Part shown: in pieces, positions 54,579 to 63,083 of the stretch
How positions within the stretch are numbered: the first letter of the stretch is position 1
Layout of the letters: each line of letters opens with the position of its first letter
NCBI GenBank assembly: GCA_017308235.1
Contig: JAFKFL010000014.1
Location: 243,290 to 307,289 of the forward strand
DNA from: Alphaproteobacteria bacterium
GTDB taxonomy: Bacteria > Pseudomonadota > Alphaproteobacteria > Reyranellales > Reyranellaceae
Reading direction: 5' to 3'
Length of the DNA stretch: 64,000 bases
Position numbers and translations under genes: made by a program
The notes under the pieces: generated by a model
Told to the model about the DNA's origin: nothing
Seen by the model: the letters and a program-made list of their open reading frames with translations, nothing else
Databases searched by the model: none

Positions 54579-55799
54579 ATGGACTCGCTGATCACGGCGG
54601 CAGCGCGCGCGCTCGCGACGGGCGATCTCCTCGGCGCGCTGAAGCGGGTCGCCCTGCGCGACGACGCCCCGGCGCTGGCGCTGCGCGGCATCGCGATGGC
54701 GCAGCTCGGCGATCTCGACCGGGCGAAGACCCTCTTGCGACGCGCGGCGCGCGCCTTCGGTCCACGGGAGGCCGTGGCCCGCGCGCGCTGCGTCGTCGCC
54801 GAGGCCGAGATCGCGCTGGTCTCGCGCGACCTCGGCTGGCCCGCGAAGGCGCTTGACGCGGCGCGGATGACGCTCGAAACGCACGGCGACCGCGCGAACG
54901 CCGCGCATGCGCGCAATCTCGAGGTCCGGCGCCTGCTGCTGATCGGCCATCTCGACGAGGCCGAGCGTACGCTGGCCGGGCCCAGCCCCGTGCCGTTGCC
55001 GCCGGCATCGCGCGTCAACCACGAGCTGGCGGTCGCGGGAATCGCCATCCGTCGCCTGCAGACAAAGGCGGCGCGCGCGGCTCTTGTCCGGGCGAGGGAT
55101 GCCGCGCGCGAGGCCGACATCCCGGCGTTGACGGCGGAGGTCGAAAGCGCCGCGCTGGTGCTTAGAACGCCGGCGGCGCGCCTGATCGCGCGCGGCGAAG
55201 AACGCCTCCTGCTTCTCGGGGAGGTCGAGGACTTGGTGGCGTCCGGCGTCCTCATCGTCGATGCCTGCCGGAGCGTCGTGCGGCAGGCCGACAGCGTCGT
55301 CCCGCTCGCGACGCGCCCGGTCCTGTTCGCGTTGGCCCGCGCGCTGGCGGAAGCCTGGCCGGCGGATGTGTCGCGAAGCGTGCTTCTTGCCCGCGCTTTC
55401 CGCGCGCGGCATGTCGATGACTCGCATCGGGCGCGCCTGCGGGTCGAAGTCGGGCGGCTGCGCGGGGAGCTTCGGGAACTGGCCGATATCGGTGCGACCC
55501 AGCAGGGCTTTGCATTGACGCCCCGTCGTGCGTCCGAGGTCGTCGTGCTGGCGCCGCCGGCGGAGGAGGCGCATGCGGCGATGCTGGCCTTCCTGGCCGA
55601 CGGTGAATCCTGGTCGAGCTCGGCGCTGTCGATTGCGCTCGGCGCCAGCGCGCGCACCGTGCAGCGGGCGCTCGACTCGTTGGCGGCGGCCGGCAAGGTG
55701 CAGTCGTTCGGCCGCGGGCGGGCGCGCCGCTGGACGACCCCGTCGGTGCCGGGATTCCCGACAACCTTGTTGCTCCCCGGTCCTCTGCCCAGCGACTAG
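54579..55799 (+). CDS. Helical-repeat winged-helix regulator adjacent to DUF899
   Basis: 406 residues. The first 300 are Ala/Leu/Arg-rich helices resembling TPR-like repeats (LALRGIAMAQLGDLDRAKTLLRRAARAFG, NHELAVAGIAIRRLQTKAARAALVRARDAA). The last about 75 form a winged helix (AFLADGESWSSSALSIALGASARTVQRALDSLAAAGKVQSFGRGRARRW; core GASARTVQRALD). No enzyme domain is seen. It is divergent from DUF899 copy 2 and is probably its regulator. The exact family is not recognised. Confidence 0.72.
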   Translation: MDSLITAAARALATGDLLGALKRVALRDDAPALALRGIAMAQLGDLDRAKTLLRRAARAFGPREAVARARCVVAEAEIALVSRDLGWPAKALDAARMTLETHGDRANAAHARNLEVRRLLLIGHLDEAERTLAGPSPVPLPPASRVNHELAVAGIAIRRLQTKAARAALVRARDAAREADIPALTAEVESAALVLRTPAARLIARGEERLLLLGEVEDLVASGVLIVDACRSVVRQADSVVPLATRPVLFALARALAEAWPADVSRSVLLARAFRARHVDDSHRARLRVEVGRLRGELRELADIGATQQGFALTPRRASEVVVLAPPAEEAHAAMLAFLADGESWSSSALSIALGASARTVQRALDSLAAAGKVQSFGRGRARRWTTPSVPGFPTTLLLPGPLPSD

Positions 55800-55808
55800 A
55801 ATGGCGGC

Positions 55809-56444
55809 ATGAAACACTCTGCAGCCGACATCGTCCGTGAATACGGACCTTTCCCTGACGTCAAGCAAGTGGCCGGCGTCACGTTCGACGGCCAGCACGT
55901 CTGGTTTGCGTCAGGCGACAAGATCAATGCGCTGGATCCAAAAAGCGGCAAGGTGCAGCGGTCGATCGAGGTTGCCTCGCATGCGGGGACGGCGTTCGAC
56001 GGTCAGCACCTGTTCCAGATCGCCGAGGATCGCATCCTGAAGATCGACCCCAAGACCGGCCGTGTGCTCGCCACCATCCCGGCGCCGGGCAACGGCGGCG
56101 ACTCAGGCCTCGCCTGGGCGGAAGGGACGCTCTGGGTCGGCCAGCATCGCGGCCGCAAGATCGTTCAGGTCGATCCCGAGACCGGGAAGATCCTGCGCAC
56201 CATCGAATCCAACCGTGTCGTGACCGGCGTCACCTGGGCCGACGGCGAGCTCTGGCACGGCACCTGGGAAGGCGAGGAGAGCGATCTGCGGCGCATCGAT
56301 CCCAAGACGGGAGAAGTGCTGGAGCGCATCGAGATGCCGAGCGGCGTCGGCGTGTCCGGGCTCGAAGCCGACGGCGATCAATTCTTCTGTGGCGGCGGCG
56401 GCAGCGGCAAGGTGAGGGCCGTTCGCCGACCCAAAAGAAAATAA
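55809..56444 (+). CDS. Beta-propeller protein (glutamine-cyclotransferase/Vgb-like)
   Basis: 211 residues built from about five repeats with the pattern DG/AEGxLWxG ... IxxIDPKTGKVLxTI: FDGQHVWFASGDKINALDPKSGKV, FDGQHLFQIAEDRILKIDPKTGRV, AEGTLWVGQHRGRKIVQVDPETGKI, ADGELWHGTWEGEESDLRRIDPKTGEV. This is a half-to-full beta-propeller without a signal peptide. It starts 9 bases after the wHTH stop, so it is probably cotranscribed. Activity unknown. Confidence 0.78.
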   Translation: MKHSAADIVREYGPFPDVKQVAGVTFDGQHVWFASGDKINALDPKSGKVQRSIEVASHAGTAFDGQHLFQIAEDRILKIDPKTGRVLATIPAPGNGGDSGLAWAEGTLWVGQHRGRKIVQVDPETGKILRTIESNRVVTGVTWADGELWHGTWEGEESDLRRIDPKTGEVLERIEMPSGVGVSGLEADGDQFFCGGGGSGKVRAVRRPKRK

Positions 56445-56462
56445 AAATAGCCGAGGCGACCG

Positions 56463-57386
56463 CTACCTCGGGCGGCGCTTGCCCGCTGCACGCTCGGCGT
56501 CGAGCAGGGTCCAGACCGGCTCGAGCGCAACCATGGTCACATAGCCGCTGACGTAGGTCTGGTGGAAGACCAATGAATTGCGTCCGACGAACCACACCCG
56601 GTAGCTGCCGCGGGGATTACTGAAGGTGAGCTCGTTCCTGGCGATGAATGCCGTGAAGGTGACGGCCTCGGCGGGATTCTGGATGTAGCTGTTGGGGGCG
56701 GGCGGTCCACGCACCGTGTAGCCGCCGGCAAGGCCCTCTTTTTCGACGTGGGTGCCGATGAACATGAACTGTCGGTTGGTGCCCACGAATCCTTTGGTGC
56801 TCGCCCAAATGCCGACGAAACGCCGAACGGCCAGGGGAACGTCCTCATCCGGTGTATCGATCTCGACGCGCGGCAACGGAAGCTGCTTGCTGTGCGCAAT
56901 GTCGGCGACACGTCGGGCATCGTCCTCGGAGAACAATCTGTTCAGGGCCGATGATGGCAGCGGAGCGGGGGTGAAATGGCGGGAACGGGCATAGCTCGGC
57001 GCCGCAGGAGCAGCCGGTCTTTCGACAGGCGTCGTATTCGGTGCGACGGGCGGCGCGCTGGGCGTCGCCATCCTGACGTCGGCATCCAGCAGATAGCCGC
57101 GACGCATCACCGTCTTGATGAGACGATGCTCCTTGTCGCCGAGCAGCAGGCGCAGCTCGCGGATGCACTGCACCAGCGAGTCGTCCGTCACCTCCACTTC
57201 CGGCCAGACGGCCGCGAACAGCTCCTCCTTCCCGACCAGTCGGCCGGCATTTCCGGCAAGGTGACACAGCACGTGGAACGCCTTGGGGCGCGGGAAGATC
57301 TCCTGGTTGTCGAAACGTAAAGCGGCGCGCGCAGGATCAAGCGTAAAGCGATCGAACTGCAAGCACTTGTGCGGAACTTCGTTCAT
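56463..57386 (-). CDS. OmpR-type winged-helix fused to a predicted ligand-binding domain
   Basis: 307 residues. Residues 1-105 are a Trans_reg_C domain (FDRFTLDPARAALRF, PRPKAFHVLCHLAGNAGRLVGKEELFAAVWP, DDSLVQCIRELRLLLGD, KTVMRRGYLL). A Pro/Ala linker follows. Residues about 175-300 form a beta-rich domain (RRFVGIWASTKGFVG, FMFIGTHVEKEGLAGGY, TFTAFIARNELTFS, MVALEPVWTLLDAERA) that reads like a small lipocalin-style barrel. There is no receiver and no membrane helix. Looks like a one-component regulator, perhaps of the divergent TctC-like gene. Confidence 0.75.
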   Translation of the reverse strand: MNEVPHKCLQFDRFTLDPARAALRFDNQEIFPRPKAFHVLCHLAGNAGRLVGKEELFAAVWPEVEVTDDSLVQCIRELRLLLGDKEHRLIKTVMRRGYLLDADVRMATPSAPPVAPNTTPVERPAAPAAPSYARSRHFTPAPLPSSALNRLFSEDDARRVADIAHSKQLPLPRVEIDTPDEDVPLAVRRFVGIWASTKGFVGTNRQFMFIGTHVEKEGLAGGYTVRGPPAPNSYIQNPAEAVTFTAFIARNELTFSNPRGSYRVWFVGRNSLVFHQTYVSGYVTMVALEPVWTLLDAERAAGKRRPR

Positions 57387-57510
57387 TCGTCAATCGGCAT
57401 CGGTCTTCACCCGAACTTTAGGCGAAATATCGTCGTTTCGTCATCCCTTGTTCGGGACCCACGGAATCGGACGCCCACATAGTGTGAGCCGAACCGGTGG
57501 GGAGGCTCGC

Positions 57511-58506
57511 ATGGCAATGCTCCGGCGACGCGTTTTGGGGACCCTGGCGGCATCGGGCGCCGCCATTGTATTCGACATGAGACAGTCGGGCAGTTTTGCC
57601 CAGACCTTCCCGGCAAGACAGGTCCGCATGGTCACGCCCTTCCCGCCGGGGGCCGGACCCGACGCGGCGCTGCGCGTCCTGTCGGATCGGCTGTCGAGGG
57701 ATTGGAACCAGCCGATCGTCGTCGACAACCGTCCGGGAGGAAACGGCTTCATTGCGGTGTCGGCTTTCAAGCAGGGAAACGCCGATGGCTACGACCTGAT
57801 CGAGCTGGACAACAGCCACATCACCACGCATCCGCACGTCTTCCGGAACCTGCCTTACAACGTCGTGGCCGATTTCACGCCGCTCGCCATGATCCTGCGG
57901 ACTTGGTTCTTCGTCGCGGTGGCGGCAGACGGCCCGTACAAGACCCTTGGCGACATCGTCGCGGCCGCCAAGGCCGCGCCCGGCAAGATCAACTACGGAT
58001 CCTGGTTCATCGGCAGCCCGGGGCACCTCGGGGCCTTGCGCCTGCAGCAGATGACCGGGACCGAGATGACCCACGTCCCGTACCGCGACTTCGGACAACT
58101 CTATACTGCGGTGGCCAACAAGGAGCTCGACTGGGCCCTGGGCAGCATAGGCAGCGCCGGTGGCATGGAGCAGTCGGGGAAGATCCGCTTCATCGCCTTT
58201 GCCGCCCCAGTCCGCGACAAGCTCTATCCGAACGTGCCGTGCACGGCCGAGCTGCCGGGCTTCAAGGGATACGAAGTGCAGGGTTGGGTCGGGCTTTTTG
58301 CCCTCCGATCAGCGCCAGGCCCGGTCTGCGAGCGTATCACCGCGGACGTCTCCAAGGCTCTGAAGTCGCCAGCCCTCCTGGAGCGCTACGGGTCCCTGGG
58401 CTACGAGGCGCCGGATATCACCCTTCAAAAATTTGCCGGCCTGATCCAGCGCGACACGGATGTCTGGGCCAGCGTCATCCGAACGGCCGCAGTGCATCTG
58501 GACTGA
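57511..58506 (+). CDS. TctC/Bug-type tripartite transporter binding protein
   Basis: 331-residue Bug-family solute receptor with a signal sequence (RRRVLGTLAASGAAIVFD). VRMVTPFPPGAGPDAALRVLSDRLS is the substrate loop, followed by NRPGGNGFIAVSAF, GSPGHLGALRLQQMTGTEMTHVPYRD and GWVGLFALRSAPGPV. These bind carboxylates for TctAB permeases, but none is adjacent, so it is an orphan as in many relatives. Divergent from the wHTH-sensor gene. Confidence 0.88.
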   Translation: MAMLRRRVLGTLAASGAAIVFDMRQSGSFAQTFPARQVRMVTPFPPGAGPDAALRVLSDRLSRDWNQPIVVDNRPGGNGFIAVSAFKQGNADGYDLIELDNSHITTHPHVFRNLPYNVVADFTPLAMILRTWFFVAVAADGPYKTLGDIVAAAKAAPGKINYGSWFIGSPGHLGALRLQQMTGTEMTHVPYRDFGQLYTAVANKELDWALGSIGSAGGMEQSGKIRFIAFAAPVRDKLYPNVPCTAELPGFKGYEVQGWVGLFALRSAPGPVCERITADVSKALKSPALLERYGSLGYEAPDITLQKFAGLIQRDTDVWASVIRTAAVHLD

Positions 58507-58575
58507 CGTGAGCGGCCACCCGCCCAGGAGAGCGAATTGCCCGAACCGATGGGGTGTTGGCCGATGGGGCATTGA

Positions 58576-59535
58576 ATGAGAGGCATCGCGTGTCTCTTGC
58601 TGTTGTTTGCAGCGCCGGTCGCGGCGCAGACGGCAACGACCGAGAAGGTCTATCGCCTTGGCGAACTTGCCTCCTCCCGCGAGTCGCTGGACATAACCCG
58701 GGCGGAAACCATCCCGGAACTCGCGAGATTGGGTTATCGCGAGGGACGCAATGTCCTCATGAATGAACGCGTAGCCGACGCCGCAGCAATGGATGCGGTC
58801 GCTCGTGAAATGTTGCTGAACAAACCCGATGCAGTAATTGCCATCGGTGCCGAGGCGATCGGTGCCATGGCCAGTGCGACAAAAACCGTGCCGATCATCA
58901 CGTTCGGCGCAGATCCGGTTCGGCTGGGCCTTGCCGCCAGTCTCGCTCGTCCCGGCGGCAATGTAACCGGCCTGATGATCCTTGCGGAGGAACTGGATGG
59001 AAAGCGGTTGGACTTGCTGGCCCAGGTGACACCAGAGGCACATTCCATCGCAGCTCTTTTGCACCGGTCGTTGTCCTATCGGCCGCAGGTCGAGCAGGCC
59101 TTGCGCTCCATCGCTGCGAAACGCGGTATCGAGCTCCGTACATTCGACGTCGACGGTCCCGAGGAGTATTCGGGGGCATTTGCCGCGATGCACACAGCGG
59201 GAGCTCAGGCATTGGTCGTTACCGGCAGTCCCACCTTCAATCGTGATGCGGAGCTGCTCGCTCGGCGGGCCCTTGGAATGGCGCTCCCGGTCATATGCGA
59301 ATGGGCTGAGAACGCGCAATCGGGTTGCTTGCTGGGTTACGGGCCAAACCGAAGAAAGATGCGGCGCCGTCTGGCTCACTACGTCGCGCGGATTTTTCGA
59401 GGGACGGCCCCTGCCGATCTACCCATTGAAACGCCGACACAATTTGAACTGGCGGTCAATCTCAAGACGGCGAAGACCCTCGGCATCGACATTCCGGCGT
59501 GGCTGCTGGTGCGCGCCGACCAGGTGATCGAATGA
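58576..59535 (+). CDS. ABC-type substrate-binding protein (PF04392-like), second copy
   Basis: 319-residue binding protein with a short signal (MRGIACLLLLFAAPVAAQT). LARLGYREGRNVLMNER, KPDAVIAIGAEAIGAM, ADPVRLGLAASLARPGGNVTG and the end LLVRADQVIE match the family seen at 8453 (PDPVGQGFAQSLARPGGNFTG and ILVRADEVIE). No transporter genes accompany it. It lies between a Bug protein and a ModA-like protein gene. Confidence 0.86.
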   Translation: MRGIACLLLLFAAPVAAQTATTEKVYRLGELASSRESLDITRAETIPELARLGYREGRNVLMNERVADAAAMDAVAREMLLNKPDAVIAIGAEAIGAMASATKTVPIITFGADPVRLGLAASLARPGGNVTGLMILAEELDGKRLDLLAQVTPEAHSIAALLHRSLSYRPQVEQALRSIAAKRGIELRTFDVDGPEEYSGAFAAMHTAGAQALVVTGSPTFNRDAELLARRALGMALPVICEWAENAQSGCLLGYGPNRRKMRRRLAHYVARIFRGTAPADLPIETPTQFELAVNLKTAKTLGIDIPAWLLVRADQVIE

Positions 59536-59578
59536 GCTATGCCGCTGACACCGATACCACCACGCAGGGAGAGCCAAG

Positions 59579-60355
59579 ATGAATCGCCGTCGCGTTCTGA
59601 GTGTCTTCGCCACGATCTCTTTGGGACTTGCCCTGTTTGGCATCACTGCCGTGAGTACGGCAAGAGCCGACGAGATCAGGCTTCTATCTGCCTCGGCTTT
59701 GCATCCGGCAATTGATGCCCTGATACCGGATTTTGAAAAATCCTCGGGGCACAAAGTAACGGTCGTCTACGATACCGCGGGTGCTGTCGCGGACCGTGTT
59801 CTAAAGGGTGAGGTTGCCGATATCGTAACGAGCTCTGTGCCAATGATCGACCGCCTTCAAGCGCAGGGCAAAGTCGTGGTTGGGGACCGCGCCATAATCG
59901 CCAAGGTCGGTGTTGGTGCATTCGTGCGCAAGGGTGCCGCGAGGCCTGACATCAGCTCGGTCGATGCCTTCAAACGCTCTATGTTGGCCGCAAGATCGAT
60001 TGCTTATCCTGATCCGGCCGGTGGGGGCGCCAGTGGCATCTACGTGGCCAGTGTGCTCGAACGATTGGGCATCGCTGCGGAGATGAAACCCAAGACCAAG
60101 CTATCAACGCTTGCAACGCTGTACGTAAGCGTTGCCAGCGGCGACGTTGAGATCGGCTTCAATCAAGTCAGCGAAATCTTGGCTCAACCCGCCGTCGAAC
60201 TCGCTGGCCCGCTGCCACCAGAGATTCAGAACTATACCCAGTTCGCCCCGGGCGTTGTTACCGGCAGCAGTCAAACTGACGCCGCAAGAGCGCTGGTCGC
60301 ATTCCTTTACTCGCCTGCGGCGAAGGCCGTTCTAAAAGCAAAGGGGTTCGAATGA
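59579..60355 (+). CDS. ModA-like (molybdate-type) substrate-binding protein
   Basis: 258-residue type II binding protein with a signal peptide (to ARADE). IRLLSASALHPAIDALIPDFEKSSGHKVTVVYDTAG is the ModA start, then ADIVTSSVPMIDRL, SIAYPDPAGGGASGIYVASVLERLG and VEIGFNQVSEIL. Many such proteins bind organic or other oxyanions instead of molybdate, and no modBC is adjacent. It is the third orphan receptor in a row; codons here look somewhat more A/T-rich. Confidence 0.85.
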   Translation: MNRRRVLSVFATISLGLALFGITAVSTARADEIRLLSASALHPAIDALIPDFEKSSGHKVTVVYDTAGAVADRVLKGEVADIVTSSVPMIDRLQAQGKVVVGDRAIIAKVGVGAFVRKGAARPDISSVDAFKRSMLAARSIAYPDPAGGGASGIYVASVLERLGIAAEMKPKTKLSTLATLYVSVASGDVEIGFNQVSEILAQPAVELAGPLPPEIQNYTQFAPGVVTGSSQTDAARALVAFLYSPAAKAVLKAKGFE

Positions 60356-60393
60356 CGCGACGTGCACTCGTGGCGTGGCCGATACGTTAGCGC

Positions 60394-61233
60394 CTAGCGG
60401 CGGTTGGCGGGGACCGTGGCGCTGCTGGCGCCGCTGATCAGGCCGCTGGTGGCGGGTGCCGGCTGGTTGCGCGGCGGCACGCCGATCGCGGCGCGGTCGT
60501 GCACCGCCTTCACCTCGCTCGAATGGCGGATGAGGTTATAGCGCAGCGCCGTATAGAGGTTCACCGGGAATGGCATGTCGGCGTTGAAGTCGATGATCAG
60601 CACCACGCGCGTTTCCTCGGTCTGGTTCTTGACCCAGTGCTCGCGTGTGTCGTCGAACACCAGCGGCACGCCTTCCTGCCAGAAGAAGTGGTGGCCGCCG
60701 ATCTCGATCCAGCACTTCTCCGGTTCCTTGGGCACGATCAGCGGATAGTGAAAACGGATCACGCCCGCCGCCGAGCCGCGATGGGGCACGATCTCCGCGC
60801 CGCCGGCCAGGATGCTGAACAGGGCGGTGTGCACGCCCGGAATGCGCGAGATGGCCGCATAGGTGTCGGGGACGGCCGCGGTGTTCTCCTTGATCTCGTG
60901 GCCCCAGATCTTCAGTAGGAACGTACGCCAGGCGCGGCCGGCGACGTAGAGGTCGCGCGGATGCACTTCGTGCAGCGCCGGGATCTCCTCGTGGTGGCTC
61001 AGCAGGTACTGCAGGTCTGATTTGATCTTGTCGTGGCTCTTCTTGAGTTCGGCCAGCACCGGGAACGCCTTCAGCGCGTCCTCGCCGCCCAACGGCAGCT
61101 TGGGCATGCGGCGCAGGATCATGTCCGACATCTTGAGATTGAAGTTCTCGATCGGCTCCTGCGGTACCCAAATGTGCTTGGTGAGATAGAAGCGGCCTTT
61201 CTGGCCGACGTTGGAATTCTGATCGGTTTCCAT
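60394..61233 (-). CDS. Aspartyl/asparaginyl beta-hydroxylase-like protein, copy 1
   Basis: 279 residues of the AspH/LpxO-type 2-oxoglutarate/iron oxygenase family. The first iron histidine is in EIVPHRGSAAGVIRFHYPLIVP, with R and H preceding the strand; FDDTREHWVKNQTEETRVVLIIDF holds the second histidine and the 2-oxoglutarate-binding arginine. It may hydroxylate a lipid acyl chain or a protein side chain. Copy 2 lies 1070 bases downstream in coordinates, and the proteins are almost the same. The C-terminal 30 residues are Ala/Pro-rich. Confidence 0.87.
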   Translation of the reverse strand: METDQNSNVGQKGRFYLTKHIWVPQEPIENFNLKMSDMILRRMPKLPLGGEDALKAFPVLAELKKSHDKIKSDLQYLLSHHEEIPALHEVHPRDLYVAGRAWRTFLLKIWGHEIKENTAAVPDTYAAISRIPGVHTALFSILAGGAEIVPHRGSAAGVIRFHYPLIVPKEPEKCWIEIGGHHFFWQEGVPLVFDDTREHWVKNQTEETRVVLIIDFNADMPFPVNLYTALRYNLIRHSSEVKAVHDRAAIGVPPRNQPAPATSGLISGASSATVPANRR

Positions 61234-61395
61234 GACGAGGGGTCCGGTCTCCTAGGTTGGCGGGAATTTCGTCCCGCCGGCGGTTTTTTTCAAGACCTTG
61301 AATTGACGCGGTTATTATCCTCGGATCGCTGAAAGCCCCACGTCAAGTCCCGGAAATCATGGAACAATTCACCGCGCCGGCCTGGTACTGTCGCC

Positions 61396-61440
61396 ATGTT
61401 CCGCTTGGCCGGGAGCGCACGGCTCCTCAGCGGAGTAACC
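61396..61440 (+). pseudogene. Duplicated first codons of the GNAT gene
   Basis: ATGTTCCGCTTGGCC and onward encodes MFRLAGSARLLSGVT, against MFRLADVPLSLSGMT at the intact GNAT gene (62469): 9 of 15 residues match. Similarity ends there and the frame runs into copy 2. It is the 3' boundary of the duplicated unit, not a working gene. Confidence 0.65.
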
Positions 61441-61463
61441 TTCGCTTGGGTCGTGCCCATGAG

Positions 61464-62303
61464 CTACCGCCGTGCGGCGGGAACCATGGCGCTGCTGGCA
61501 TTGCTGATCAGGCCGTTGGTCGCGGAGGCGGGCTGGTTGCGCGGCGGCACGCCGATGGCGGCACGCTCCCTGACGGCCATGATCTCGGCGCTGCGGCGGA
61601 TCAGGTTGTAGCGCAGGCCGGTGAAGAGATTCACCGGGAATGGCATGTCGGCGTTGAAATCGATGATCAGCACCACGCGCGTTTCCTCGGTCTGGTTCTT
61701 CACCCAGTGTTCGCGCGTGTCGTCGAACACGATCGGTACGCCTTCCTGCCAGAAGAAGTGGTGGCCGCCGGCCTCCATCCAGCACTTCTCCGGCTCCTTC
61801 GGCACGATCAGCGGATAGTGGAAACGGATGATGCCCGCCGCCGAGCCGCGATGGGGCACGATCTCCGCGCCGCCGGCCAGGATGCTGAAGAGAGCGGAGT
61901 GCACGCCCGGAATACGCTGTATCGCCTCGTAGGTGTCGGGGACCGCCGCGGTGTTCTCCTTGATCTCGTGGCCGTAGATCTTGAGCACGAAAGTGCGCCA
62001 GGCGCGGCCCGGCACGAACAGGTCTCGCGGATGCACTTCGTGCAGCGCCGGGATCTCCTCGTGATGGCTCAGCAGGTACTGCAGGTCTGATTTGATCTTG
62101 TCGTGGCTCTTCTTCAGCTCGGCGAGCACGGGGAATGCCTTCAACGCGTCCTCGCCGTGCAGCGGCAGCTTGGGCATGCGGCGCAGGATCATGTCCGACA
62201 TCTTGAGATTGAAGTTCTCGATCGGCTCCTGCGGCACCCAAATGTGCTTGGTGAGATAGAAGCGGCCTTTCTGGCCGACGTTGGAATTCTGGTCGGTTTC
62301 CAT
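61464..62303 (-). CDS. Aspartyl/asparaginyl beta-hydroxylase-like protein, copy 2
   Basis: 279 residues, same length and catalytic residues as copy 1: PHRGSAAGIIRFHYPLIVP, FDDTREHWVKNQTEETRVVLIIDF. The few differences (for example WMEAGGHHFF against WIEIGGHHFF, and MAVRERAAIG against KAVHDRAAIG) show that both copies have been kept open since duplication. Start at METDQN, the same as copy 1, behind GGAG-type sequence further upstream. It is the copy nearest the divergent GNAT gene, so probably the parental location. Confidence 0.87.
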   Translation of the reverse strand: METDQNSNVGQKGRFYLTKHIWVPQEPIENFNLKMSDMILRRMPKLPLHGEDALKAFPVLAELKKSHDKIKSDLQYLLSHHEEIPALHEVHPRDLFVPGRAWRTFVLKIYGHEIKENTAAVPDTYEAIQRIPGVHSALFSILAGGAEIVPHRGSAAGIIRFHYPLIVPKEPEKCWMEAGGHHFFWQEGVPIVFDDTREHWVKNQTEETRVVLIIDFNADMPFPVNLFTGLRYNLIRRSAEIMAVRERAAIGVPPRNQPASATNGLISNASSAMVPAARR

Positions 62304-62468
62304 GACGAGGGGTCCGGTCTCCTGGGCTGGCGGCAACTTCGTCCCGCCGGCTATGTTTTTCAAGACCTTGTACGGACGCGGGCCATCATCCTCGGGTCGA
62401 TGAAAGCCCCACGTCAAGCCTTGGAAATCATGGAACAATTCGAGGCGCCGGCCTAGTATGGGGCTGCC

Positions 62469-63077
62469 ATGTTCCGTCTGGCCGATGTTCCCCTGTCGCT
62501 TTCGGGAATGACCCGTATCTCGGGCAAGCGCGTCTATCTGCGCGCGCCCAGCATGGAAGACTGGCCGGAATGGGCGGAATTGCGCGCCCGCAGCCGCGCT
62601 TTCCTCACTCCCTGGGAACCGACCTGGCCCGACGATTCGCTGGGACGCGACCACTATCGCCGCCGGCTGCGCCAGCAAGTTAAGGAATGGCGGGCCGGGG
62701 AAGCTTACGGGCTTTTCGTCTTCCTCACCGACCGCCGCCGGCTGGTGGGCGGCATCAACCTCAGCAATGTCCGTCGCGGCGTCGCCCAGGCGGCGTCGGT
62801 CGGCTACTGGATGGGCCAGCCCTATGCCGGTCAGGGGCTGATGACCGACGCGCTGCGCGCCATCCTTCCGTTCGTTTTCGACGACCTGCGCCTGCACCGG
62901 CTGGAGGCGGCCTGCCTGCCGCACAACGAGCCCTCGAAGGCGGTGCTGGCCAGGGCGGGCTTCCACGAGGAAGGGCTGGCGCGGCAGTACCTTCGCATCA
63001 ACGGCCATTGGGCCGACCATCTCCTCTTCTCCCTGCTGCGCGCTGATTACGACACCATATTGAAGTCGGACGGCTGA
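62469..63077 (+). CDS. GNAT-family N-acetyltransferase (RimJ/RimL type)
   Basis: 202-residue acetyltransferase. RISGKRVYLRAPSMEDWPEWAELRARSRAFLTPWEPTW is the RimJ-like start (core VYLRAPSMEDWPEW), ASVGYWMGQPYAGQGLMTDALRAI contains the acetyl-CoA loop (QPYAGQGL, a QxxxGxG/A variant), and LEAACLPHNEPSKAVLARAGFHEEGLARQYLRINGHWADHLLFSLL is the family end. It probably acetylates a protein N-terminus. In many alphaproteobacteria a gene of this type follows thrC and the M16 peptidase; here it is 10 kb away. Confidence 0.92.
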   Translation: MFRLADVPLSLSGMTRISGKRVYLRAPSMEDWPEWAELRARSRAFLTPWEPTWPDDSLGRDHYRRRLRQQVKEWRAGEAYGLFVFLTDRRRLVGGINLSNVRRGVAQAASVGYWMGQPYAGQGLMTDALRAILPFVFDDLRLHRLEAACLPHNEPSKAVLARAGFHEEGLARQYLRINGHWADHLLFSLLRADYDTILKSDG

Positions 63078-63083
63078 GAGCGA

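Larger units (their letters stand above)
60394..62513. repeat. Tandem duplication, period about 1070 bases
   Basis: Unit 1 (about 60394-61440) and unit 2 (about 61464-62513) each contain an aspartyl-hydroxylase-like gene of exactly 840 bases, the same leader (CATGACGAGGGGTCCGGTCT), the same far upstream block (AAGCCCCACGTCAAG and GGAAATCATGGAACAATTC) and the opening codons of the divergent GNAT gene (ATGTTCCG). Coding identity is high, while the leaders have drifted. Confidence 0.85.

Noticed and set aside
61258..61300. GGCGGGA/TCCCGCC hairpin followed by GGCGG and a run of T on the plus strand, resembling a terminator
   Set aside because: No plus-strand gene ends upstream of it. It lies in the leader of the minus-strand hydroxylase copy 1, and the T-run is reduced in the duplicated leader at 62330. 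Left unassigned.
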